A stretch of DNA of 5,510 bases from an uncultured Prevotella sp. (lineage in GTDB: Bacteria > Bacteroidota > Bacteroidia > Bacteroidales > Bacteroidaceae). The stretch is from the NCBI GenBank assembly GCA_934230685.1, contig CAKQFF010000121.1, forward strand, positions 1 through 5,510, given 5' to 3'. The position numbers and the translations under genes were made by a program. Below are positions 1 to 5,510 of the stretch, one piece after another (position 1 is the stretch's first letter; every line of letters starts with the position of its first letter). The notes beneath the pieces are model-generated. The model ran no database searches, was not told where the DNA came from, and saw only the letters and a program-made list of their open reading frames with translations.

Positions 1-36
1 CGCAAGCAGTCGTTGCGCCCGGCAGAAGTTAAACAT
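1..36 (-). other. Possible 5' end of a leftward gene (edge fragment, very tentative)
   Basis: On the minus strand an ATG at 36-34 opens a frame that stays open to the window edge, reading M-F-N-F-C-R-A-Q-R-L-L-A (12 codons). It lies about 24 bases downstream of a well-formed leftward promoter at 60-90, which is why it is listed. There is no clear ribosome binding site, and twelve open codons have almost no statistical weight. The plus strand is also open from base 1 to a TGA at 49-51, so the edge could equally be the tail of a rightward gene. I do not recognise either peptide. Confidence 0.15.
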
Positions 37-59
37 GTATTTGTTTCTTGACTGCGATG

Positions 60-90
60 CAAAGTTACTACTACAAACAAGCGAAAGCAA
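60..90 (-). promoter_or_regulatory. Leftward Bacteroidota-type promoter
   Basis: Read on the minus strand, TAACTTTG (plus-strand 67-60) matches the Bacteroidota -7 consensus TAnnTTTG exactly. A TTG (plus-strand 90-88) sits 20 bases upstream, within the usual 19-21 base spacing of the -33 TTTG element, although its first T is replaced by C. It would start a transcript at about 50-55 running leftward out of the window. This would make the left boundary of the locus a divergent intergenic region. The match is to a known consensus; activity is inferred. Confidence 0.45.
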
Positions 91-167
91 GTAAGAAAAC
101 ACTTCTATAATTTCTTCTTTCTTTCACATTAAAAATCAAATAATTACCAACTTAAAAAGAAAGCATT
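91..167 (+). promoter_or_regulatory. A-rich leader of the five-gene unit; promoter not clearly resolved
   Basis: This stretch precedes the first gene and must carry its leader if the operon starts here. A TATAAT-like hexamer lies at 106-111, but there is no good TTTG 19-21 bases upstream and no full TAnnTTTG, so I do not assign a rightward promoter. AAAAAGAAA at 154-162, five bases before the ATG at 168, is the kind of A-rich segment that stands in for a Shine-Dalgarno site in Bacteroidota. I see no riboswitch-like structure, operator repeat or terminator. Confidence 0.3.
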
Positions 168-683
168 ATGGACATCAATATCAAAGGGAATCCTGGTACA
201 GGCAACACGTTTCAGGAGGTACATATAGGCACTGTGCAAAACTACAACCCCAACGCCACCACCGTCATCAACTATAATTATGGTGACAAGCCAAAGGCTA
301 CTTTCGCTCCAGATAAGACAATGCAACAGGCAGAGCGTGAACAGCGCAAGGCTGAGATAATGGAATATGTGATGAGAATAAAGTGTCATGTAGCAAACAA
401 CTGGCGCAACCGCTATGAGAGTATATGGCGCAACATTCTCTCCCTGCCAGAAGTAGAAGCCTTGGTATATGAGTCAGGCAAGCAAAAGGACACCACCTTC
501 AACCGCAACCTCATTGCCAACATAATATATATAATGTGTGACGGTGGAGTATTCGCCACCGACAACGCCACAACCCTTGCCGAGTGTCTTGAAGGCGACA
601 AAGACCATTCCGTGCGTGCCAAACTGCGTCAGAACCCCGATGACAAAACCTTGGAGCGACATGTGAAGGCATTGTTGCAGTAA
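168..683 (+). CDS. Unrecognised 171-residue protein with an N-terminal Asn/Gly-rich, beta-prone motif
   Basis: I cannot name a family with confidence. Residues 1-40 are rich in Gly, Asn, Thr, Val and Ile, with G-N-P-G-T-G-N at 7-13, then VHIG at 18-21 and VQNYNPNATTVINYN at 23-37. This looks like short beta strands separated by turns. Residues 50-171 are charged and probably helical: EREQRKAEIMEYV near 56-68, WRNRYESIWRNIL in the middle, TTFNRNLIANIIYIM near 109-123, and a HSVRAKL-containing tail. There is no signal peptide, membrane segment or catalytic motif, so a cytosolic binding, adaptor or sensor protein is the simplest reading. The ATG at 168 follows an A-rich segment, and no earlier in-frame start is evident. 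The next gene begins 10 bases after the stop, so the two are almost certainly co-transcribed. The 23-37 motif recurs at the C-terminus of that next protein, which suggests physical partnership (inference). Confidence 0.88.
   Translation: MDINIKGNPGTGNTFQEVHIGTVQNYNPNATTVINYNYGDKPKATFAPDKTMQQAEREQRKAEIMEYVMRIKCHVANNWRNRYESIWRNILSLPEVEALVYESGKQKDTTFNRNLIANIIYIMCDGGVFATDNATTLAECLEGDKDHSVRAKLRQNPDDKTLERHVKALLQ
234..278 (+). repeat. Shared Asn-rich motif, copy 1 (residues 23-37 of the first protein)
   Basis: This encodes VQNYNPNATTVINYN. It aligns without gaps to VNQFNNNPAKVINYN, encoded at 1240-1284 in the next gene, with eight identities plus a Tyr/Phe match over 15 positions. The DNA is also close at the VINYN end (gtcatcaactataat against gtcatcaattataat, one change). 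Here the motif is N-terminal. Confidence 0.6.
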
Positions 684-693
684 CTTAAATTGT

Positions 694-1296
694 ATGTCCT
701 TGAATCAACAAAACTTCTACGGCCTTGTAAGGAAAAGCAAGTTCAACTCTCTGCTTTACAAGTTCTTCACTGAAAACCAAGACATAATTCTTGGCACAGA
801 CAATGCCGACACGCTTGCTATTATGTATGAATCCTACCGTATAGGTGTTGGTTTATTGTCCTTAGAGGTATCAGAAAGCTGTGTTCAAACTTATATAGAC
901 TACATATACAAAGAATATGCTGACTATCCAAAGACAATTATAGCTATCGTATGGGTTTTGTTGTCTGCTCACAAAGAATCCCATCAGTGTCTACGGCCTA
1001 CCATCCGATCACTTGGCAACGAACTGAAAGATTACAAGTCGTTCCATCTTTGGAAACGTTTTTTGTCTGCCGTCAATGCAATGGCAGTGTATTCTGAACT
1101 TAAAATCTCAGTATATAATCCGATTGTTGTCAGCAAAGCAGAAACAGCCAAAGAATCTATGCAGCAAGCCCGACAGGCTGTTGTCATGAACGAAGGACAT
1201 GGAGAGTGTGCAATTCACCAAACATTAGTCTTTCCTAACGTAAACCAGTTCAACAACAATCCTGCAAAGGTCATCAATTATAATAAGGAGAAATAA
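694..1296 (+). CDS. Unrecognised 200-residue helical protein with a C-terminal Asn-rich motif
   Basis: I do not recognise the family. Residues 1-150 read as a compact helical domain: an NFYGLVRKSKFNSLLYKFF helix at 7-25, acidic DNADTLAIMYESY at 36-48, then repeated aromatic/charged helices (YIDYIYKEYADYP at 67-79, TIIAIVWVLLSAH at 81-93). The latter is hydrophobic but short and flanked by Lys and His, so I read it as a buried helix, not a membrane segment. An Ala/Gln/Glu helix (AETAKESMQQARQAVV) leads to a tail ending VNQFNNNPAKVINYN at 183-197, which matches the N-terminus of the preceding protein. There is no catalytic motif or signal peptide. The start at 694 has no evident Shine-Dalgarno site (the gap is cttaaattgt), so translation may depend on coupling to the upstream gene. 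Codon composition appears more AT-rich than in its neighbours, hinting at a separate history. It ends three bases before the large kinase-like gene and carries that gene's ribosome binding site. Confidence 0.85.
   Translation: MSLNQQNFYGLVRKSKFNSLLYKFFTENQDIILGTDNADTLAIMYESYRIGVGLLSLEVSESCVQTYIDYIYKEYADYPKTIIAIVWVLLSAHKESHQCLRPTIRSLGNELKDYKSFHLWKRFLSAVNAMAVYSELKISVYNPIVVSKAETAKESMQQARQAVVMNEGHGECAIHQTLVFPNVNQFNNNPAKVINYNKEK
1240..1284 (+). repeat. Shared Asn-rich motif, copy 2 (residues 183-197 of the second protein)
   Basis: This encodes VNQFNNNPAKVINYN, three residues from the C-terminus of the 200-residue protein, and is the partner of the copy at 234-278. It sits at the opposite end of its protein from the first copy. 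It follows a helix and a short linker, as an exposed interaction tail would. Confidence 0.6.
1285..1290 (+). promoter_or_regulatory. Ribosome binding site of the large kinase-like gene
   Basis: AAGGAG lies nine bases upstream of the ATG at 1300, inside the last codons of the preceding gene. It is the only clear Shine-Dalgarno site placed just ahead of a start in the window. It supports 1300 as the start over the next in-frame ATG at 1339 (Met14). Its strength relative to the other starts suggests independent initiation for the sensor protein. Confidence 0.6.
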
Positions 1297-1299
1297 TAT

Positions 1300-4200
1300 A
1301 TGTTTTTCACGACACCTTTTCCAATAATATCTCCGAGAATGAAGAACTATCAGGTTTTGTCCAGTTTTCTTTCCGTAGGAGGTTGCAAACTTGACTGGTT
1401 GCGTATCGCCACTCAGTTGAAGAATTGTGGCAATGCAAACCTTATCCTTTCGTCAACAGATGATATTGCTTGCCACCAACATGCCATTGATCGTGTTATA
1501 TGGGGTAACGCCATGCCTTTGTCCATCAAGAGTTTGGGCAATGGTGCCAATTGCTACTTTTTCAAACCTGAATCTCTTGACAATGAGATACATTGGATTA
1601 TAACTGGACTCCGCAGATACAAGAGCCAAATAAGGCAGTTTGTACAGATGCGTGATGCTGTCGAGCGTCACATTCTGCTTGGAGAATACGATGCCGCAAA
1701 TGAAATTCTTGAGGAGTCGTTGCGCAAGATAGGCTATACGGTCTGGTATTATGAGATGAAGTTTGTCATCTATGGCTATCAGGACAACCTCACTGCGGTA
1801 CTCACGCTTTTGAGTAATGTCAACAAAGAGAAGAAAAACGACAAATGCGGAGTCATTAGCGAATTGCTCAACAGTCTTGCTAACCGCAGTTTGCGCAATT
1901 CATCCGCCATAGAGTATGACAATAACCTCATATCCCGGTACAAGCGCAACCGCAACGACTTTCAGAACGACCGCTACAACTATTTTCTTTTCCGTCTAAA
2001 CTTCTATCAGCACTACGACATCGACGACCTCTCTGTTACGCTCGTCATGGAATCGCTAAACTCTGCTATCGACCGTTACAACCTTCTGCTCTATGTCCTG
2101 CGCTCATATATAATAAGGCAGCCAGAGTGTCTTCCCAGTATATTGAGATTTGCAGGAAGATTGTATCGCCTGTCAGGCGACAGTCAACTGTTTCCTTTTC
2201 TTGCCATTAATAATATGTATAATCTGCCCGAATCCTATTATTCCAAGGAATTTATCCAGATTCTCGACTATTATTACACAGGCAAGTATGAGGCCACAAT
2301 CTTCGCGTGCTGCGATTATCTGAAAAGAGACCCTTCTAATTTTGATATCGTAAAACTCTATAGCCGTTCTTTACTCTTTTTGCACAGCGGATTCCGATAT
2401 ATAGACGGCAACAGCGACAGCCTTCTTAATGCCGTGGCATTCAATGTGTATCGCGTAATGACCGAGAAAGACAACGACCAGTACAAGGACAATCTCTACA
2501 AGCTAAGCAAGAACCTTTACGGATTCCGTATAGCTGCAGGACTCGACTATTTCATTCGTGAAGAGCGCAACATCAATCGCATTGAGACATTGCGTTTCCT
2601 TTCCATGACATGTTTCGACCCTTATTTCTGCGCTTTGTTCCAAGACGATGACGCGAGACTTCAATATATAGAAGAAGCATTGAAGGTTATGCCACAGTCA
2701 AAGGCTCTGCAGTATCAACGCCAGAGACTGTTGAAAGAAGTCATTAAGGACACCTCCATCGTGCCATACATTCGCGACATCGACAATGCGAAGATTCTGT
2801 TTGAGAATGGCATGTACGAGGAGGCCATTGCAAAATGGCAGACTATTCTCAACGACAATCAAGACATCACACCTACAGTACAGACAGCCGTCGACTATAT
2901 CTTTCGCTCGTATTTGGAACTTGGCATAGACTATCGCCAGAAAGCTGTGCGCTTCTATGTCGACAAATACATGGACAACAAGGCATTTGTCTCCAAGATA
3001 GACACCCGACAGTTTCTTGACGACATAAAGAAACAGCGCTATGACGGCATTCGCAGTAATATAGACTTTCTGTTGTTCATATTCCTCAATGCCGAGAAAT
3101 ATCCGCAGAAGCAGTTCGTTCTGGAAAGATATTGCAAGTATGAGTATGTAAATTATCCGTCTGAATTGATAGAGGTGCTGAACGACAAGCCACTTGCCAA
3201 GGTAAAACTGTTCTTTTCCATTCTTCTGACCGACGACATTCTCTACCACCACTACAAACTGAAGAGCACGATGGACGTGCTGGAGGAAAAACTCAAAATC
3301 GTGGGATTCCTTCGCGCCAAGTTTCCTGAGGAGTGCCGCTATAATGCCATCTACACCGAACTTATGCATGAACTTATAGCCTATCGTGGCATGAAGAAAC
3401 TCGACGATAGCAAGATATATGTCAATGAGGATGCTGTGGTGAAGTATGAACTTCAGGGCATTGGCGACCTGTACGACCGTTTTAAGAAACAGGCGGCGCT
3501 GACAGGCAAGGACAGAGTATACTATTTGGTTGCTGGTTTGGATTATTCAAGCAATGACAAGCCTGTGGACATGATAAAGAATGCCGCCACCTACTCAAGC
3601 AATGTTGTGGCAGAGGCGGCAACCCAACTTTTTGATGTCATTCGCCAGGCTTTCCTAAAGAGCCGTTTCGGCTTGGGAACATATCTCAGCACACGCATTC
3701 GCCACGGTGTTTTCGAGGGAGAATTGCGCTCTGGCTTGGCACGTCTCGACCTTGTTTACAACACCGAAGGCACTCTCTATATACCTACCCATGTATGGCA
3801 GCGCGACTTCAATCTTGACGCACAAAGCAACGACAAGCTCAACAAGTGCATCATAGACTTCTCCAAGAAGATAGACCATCTTATATCACAGTTTAAGGAT
3901 ACCGTCATACAGATACACATGGACGAGTCTGACCCTATAAAAGGCTATTTCGACTACGAGGTGTCTACAGATGACATTTGCAACCGGCTTCTTGACATAG
4001 AGTCCAAAACGGTGAATGCGGAGGATTTCTGCCGTATGGTGATGAAATATCTGTGGGAGATAACAGAGCAACGCCTTGAGACCATACGCAATGAGGTTAA
4101 GAATGGACTGGCTCCAAGAATGTTCGCACTGCTTACAGAATTTGAAGCCTCCATACAGCCGCTTTCAAACATCCCCGAACTCTACAAGCAACTCAATTCC

Positions 4201-4809
4201 ACCATCAACAAGGCGCGTGAAGAACTGACAGCCAAATTGGCTAAGGTTGAGAAGTGGTTCTATCGACAAGAAACAAAATACGACGATTTCCTGCTCGACA
4301 ACCACATGCAGATGGCTATGGAGTCGGCGGTGAAATACAATTCCGACCTTGACGACAAGGACAACGATCTCTCTCTTGACATCAAACTCCATATCCGTTC
4401 GGAATACAGTGCCTCCATGTTCGACCTCTTCACCATCTTCTTCAGCAATATGCTGAAATACTGCAAGAAAGAGCATGCCTTCACTTTCGGCATATCATCA
4501 AGGATAAAAGACGGACATATACTCCATTTGAGCCTTGTCAATGACTTGCCAGACGAAACCGACGAGGAGGCGTTGAACAATACTTTCCGTGAACGTCTGC
4601 AAGACCTGCACCGTTTGCAAAAGGAGAAAGGCAGCGGACTTGTAAAGGCCATGAACATTCTCAAGTTCGAGTTTGGCGACCAAGACAATTATTTCACCAT
4701 CAAGGCACACGATGGCAGATGTCTCACCGACATATACTTCAATCTTGCCGACATGCTCGTAGACAGCTCTCAGTTGTACAACCTTCCCACAAACATAAGT
4801 TATGAGTAA
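1300..4809 (+). CDS. Large TPR-like repeat protein with C-terminal GHKL ATPase; putative sensor histidine kinase, DtcA-like
   Basis: This 1169-residue cytosolic protein has no signal peptide or membrane helix. Residues 1-115 form an unassigned N-terminal region. From about 115 to 560 it is helical with TPR-like pieces, for example LLGEYDAANEILEESL near 126-141, YYTGKYEATIFACCDYL near 325-341 and FENGMYEEAIAKW at 501-513. Residues 790-811 hold a striking motif, GLGTYLSTRIRHGVFEGELR, with His802. Long helices follow (LWEITEQRLE near 918, KVEKWF ending at Phe987). Residues about 1035-1145 resemble a GHKL ATP-binding domain: N-box FFSNMLKYCKK with Asn1050, VNDLPDE at 1080-1086 where the first glycine box should be, and G-S-G-L at 1111-1114 as the second. 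The pattern is closest to AgrC-type (HATPase_c_5-like) domains. No classical H-E-x-x-x-P box is present, so the phosphorylated histidine, if any, is non-standard. The downstream receiver overlaps by eight bases, which supports a kinase-receiver pair. From memory, the whole resembles the DtcA sensor of Detocs defence systems. Alternatives are a degenerate ATPase scaffold or a kinase of an unrelated phosphorelay. Confidence 0.85.
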   Translation: MFFTTPFPIISPRMKNYQVLSSFLSVGGCKLDWLRIATQLKNCGNANLILSSTDDIACHQHAIDRVIWGNAMPLSIKSLGNGANCYFFKPESLDNEIHWIITGLRRYKSQIRQFVQMRDAVERHILLGEYDAANEILEESLRKIGYTVWYYEMKFVIYGYQDNLTAVLTLLSNVNKEKKNDKCGVISELLNSLANRSLRNSSAIEYDNNLISRYKRNRNDFQNDRYNYFLFRLNFYQHYDIDDLSVTLVMESLNSAIDRYNLLLYVLRSYIIRQPECLPSILRFAGRLYRLSGDSQLFPFLAINNMYNLPESYYSKEFIQILDYYYTGKYEATIFACCDYLKRDPSNFDIVKLYSRSLLFLHSGFRYIDGNSDSLLNAVAFNVYRVMTEKDNDQYKDNLYKLSKNLYGFRIAAGLDYFIREERNINRIETLRFLSMTCFDPYFCALFQDDDARLQYIEEALKVMPQSKALQYQRQRLLKEVIKDTSIVPYIRDIDNAKILFENGMYEEAIAKWQTILNDNQDITPTVQTAVDYIFRSYLELGIDYRQKAVRFYVDKYMDNKAFVSKIDTRQFLDDIKKQRYDGIRSNIDFLLFIFLNAEKYPQKQFVLERYCKYEYVNYPSELIEVLNDKPLAKVKLFFSILLTDDILYHHYKLKSTMDVLEEKLKIVGFLRAKFPEECRYNAIYTELMHELIAYRGMKKLDDSKIYVNEDAVVKYELQGIGDLYDRFKKQAALTGKDRVYYLVAGLDYSSNDKPVDMIKNAATYSSNVVAEAATQLFDVIRQAFLKSRFGLGTYLSTRIRHGVFEGELRSGLARLDLVYNTEGTLYIPTHVWQRDFNLDAQSNDKLNKCIIDFSKKIDHLISQFKDTVIQIHMDESDPIKGYFDYEVSTDDICNRLLDIESKTVNAEDFCRMVMKYLWEITEQRLETIRNEVKNGLAPRMFALLTEFEASIQPLSNIPELYKQLNSTINKAREELTAKLAKVEKWFYRQETKYDDFLLDNHMQMAMESAVKYNSDLDDKDNDLSLDIKLHIRSEYSASMFDLFTIFFSNMLKYCKKEHAFTFGISSRIKDGHILHLSLVNDLPDETDEEALNNTFRERLQDLHRLQKEKGSGLVKAMNILKFEFGDQDNYFTIKAHDGRCLTDIYFNLADMLVDSSQLYNLPTNISYE

Positions 4810-5254
4810 AAGAATACTTCTTGTTGAGGATTACGAGGAAAAGGCGAAAGACATCAGAAAATTCATACAAGAGAAGTTTCCTTCAGTCAAGTTATGCAAC
4901 TGCTCGTCCTACAACTCTGCGCAAGAGATGATATTCGAGGCGGAACAAGAATACGACCTCATTCTTCTTGACATGTCAATGAGCACTTTCGACCTCAACG
5001 ATGATGCCAGTGGCGGACTGCCCGAGCCAGCCGCCGGGCAGAACATTCTTGAGGGGATGTATCTGCGCAATATATCCACTCCTGTCATTGTCGTGACAAT
5101 GTATAATGTGTTCGGACGCAAGGAACTTGCCACCTTCGACAAGGAACTCAAAGAGCAATACCCAGAGAACTATCGTTCCTATGTGTTCTATTCAGCCCAA
5201 AAGGGAGACTGGCGCAGCAAACTCGAACAGCAAATAAAAAGCATTTTTCAATGA
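4802..5254 (+). CDS. Stand-alone response-regulator receiver protein, DtcB-like
   Basis: This 150-residue protein is a single receiver domain with no DNA-binding or enzymatic output. The fold's signature residues are visible: beta-1 ILLVEDY with the acidic pair Glu9-Asp10, beta-3 YDLILLDM with phospho-acceptor Asp57, and beta-4 TPVIVVTMYN with Thr99. The usual beta-5 Lys-Pro is absent. The nearest candidate is Lys134 in YVFYSAQKGDW, after an alpha-4 region longer than normal. About twenty residues rich in Asp, Gly, Pro and Ala (61-80) are inserted just after Asp57, where ordinary receivers have a short M-P-x-M-D-G turn. The start overlaps the kinase-like gene by eight bases (ATGAGTAA), implying translational coupling and matched amounts. 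In Detocs, as I recall it, the receiver-only DtcB absorbs phosphate from basal kinase activity and so prevents self-toxicity; that role is proposed here by analogy. It could instead be an intermediate in a phosphorelay. Confidence 0.9.
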   Translation: MSKRILLVEDYEEKAKDIRKFIQEKFPSVKLCNCSSYNSAQEMIFEAEQEYDLILLDMSMSTFDLNDDASGGLPEPAAGQNILEGMYLRNISTPVIVVTMYNVFGRKELATFDKELKEQYPENYRSYVFYSAQKGDWRSKLEQQIKSIFQ

Positions 5255-5510
5255 TAGACATTCTTATAATGGACGATTCCGACCAAAAGGTCGGCGAATT
5301 GCGACAGGTGGTGACGACAGTCCTTCCTGATGGTGAGGTCAATATCGACACGGCACCCAATATATTTGAGGGGCGCACACTTATGCAAGCCCGTCAATAC
5401 GACCTGCTTGTGCTCGACATGGTAATGCCAAACCATGTTGACGAGGAACAGTCGCACACGGCTGGGGCTGAATATCTTGATGAGATATACCAAAACCAGA
5501 GCATCAAGAC
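5251..5510 (+). CDS. N-terminal part of a second receiver protein (runs off the window), possibly DtcC-like effector
   Basis: Eighty-six complete codons are visible, and the frame is still open at the edge. The residues form the first half of a receiver: IDILIMDDSD with acidic Asp8-Asp9, then YDLLVLDMVMPN with phospho-acceptor Asp56. A loop HVDEEQSHTAGAEYL follows, longer than usual by about seven residues. The ATG at 5251 overlaps the previous stop as ATGA, so it is translationally coupled, and no independent Shine-Dalgarno is needed or obvious. It is only distantly similar to the preceding receiver (shared I-L, YDL and LDM positions), so it is not a recent duplicate. Whether it carries an output domain is outside the window. 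In a Detocs-like arrangement this would be the effector gene, with a receiver fused to a toxic domain such as a nucleosidase, nuclease or membrane protein. A second bare receiver is also possible. Confidence 0.88.
   Translation, partial: MIDILIMDDSDQKVGELRQVVTTVLPDGEVNIDTAPNIFEGRTLMQARQYDLLVLDMVMPNHVDEEQSHTAGAEYLDEIYQNQSIK

Noticed and set aside
1..17. CGCAA/TTGCG inverted repeat with a seven-base spacer, a possible hairpin
   Set aside because: It has only five base pairs, no T-tract after it, and sits at the window edge where context is missing. It is not enough to call a terminator or operator.
106..111. TATAAT resembling a sigma-70 -10 box ahead of the first gene
   Set aside because: Bacteroidota promoters use TAnnTTTG with an upstream TTTG. 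Neither is properly present here, and AT-rich leaders often contain TATAAT by chance.
214..236. A perfect AGGAGGT inside the first gene, which could mark an internal start
   Set aside because: The next in-frame start-like codon is a GTG at 234, 13 bases away, which is too far. It would also cut off the Gly/Asn-rich N-terminus. It is most likely chance within Gln-Glu-Val codons.
934..972. Hydrophobic TIIAIVWVLLSAH segment in the second protein as a membrane helix
   Set aside because: The hydrophobic core is only about ten residues and is flanked by Lys and His/Lys/Glu. It fits a buried helix in a globular domain better.
1339..1341. Met14 as an alternative start of the kinase-like protein
   Set aside because: No Shine-Dalgarno precedes it, whereas the ATG at 1300 has AAGGAG nine bases upstream and lies close to the previous stop.
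2698..3369. A 223-codon open frame on the minus strand inside the kinase-like gene
   Set aside because: It lies entirely within a well-supported coding region on the other strand and has hydrophobic, low-sense composition typical of an antisense shadow. It has no promoter or ribosome binding site of its own that I can see.
4802..5254. Transcription-factor type response regulator
   Set aside because: At 150 residues there is no room for a helix-turn-helix output after the receiver, and none is seen in the C-terminal residues.

Overview
The window looks like a defence-type or signalling accessory locus from a member of the Bacteroidota, probably Bacteroidales (Bacteroides/Prevotella-like). This rests on the moderate-to-low GC content, A-rich leaders with little Shine-Dalgarno signal, a Bacteroidota-type promoter (TTG-N20-TAACTTTG, minus strand) at the left edge, and the flavour of the proteins. 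The genus cannot be fixed from the sequence alone.

Layout: positions 1-167 are non-coding or gene-edge sequence, with a leftward promoter and the A-rich leader of the first gene. Five genes then run rightward, packed as one transcription unit: a 171-residue unrecognised protein (168-683), a 200-residue unrecognised protein (694-1296, 10-base gap), a 1169-residue protein with helical/TPR-like repeats and a C-terminal GHKL-type ATPase (1300-4809, 3-base gap), a receiver-only response regulator of 150 residues (4802-5254, 8-base overlap), and the first 86 codons of a second receiver protein (5251 to the window end, ATGA overlap). No terminator is visible between them.

The last three genes (large repeat-containing kinase-like protein, stand-alone receiver, second receiver with its C-terminus outside the window) match the gene order I recall for Detocs-type defensive two-component systems. 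In that model DtcA senses and phosphorylates, DtcB is a receiver-only phosphate buffer, and DtcC is a receiver fused to a toxic effector. The effector part of the last gene is outside the window, so this assignment is inference.

The least familiar part is the pair of small genes in front. The N-terminus of the first and the extreme C-terminus of the second share a gapless Asn-rich, beta-prone motif (VQNYNPNATTVINYN against VNQFNNNPAKVINYN, 9 of 15 identical or aromatic-conserved). The rest of the two proteins look unrelated. A short motif at opposite ends of neighbouring proteins in a signalling operon is what homotypic adaptor or signalling-amyloid motifs look like, so the two proteins may contact each other through it and form an extra module on the two-component core.
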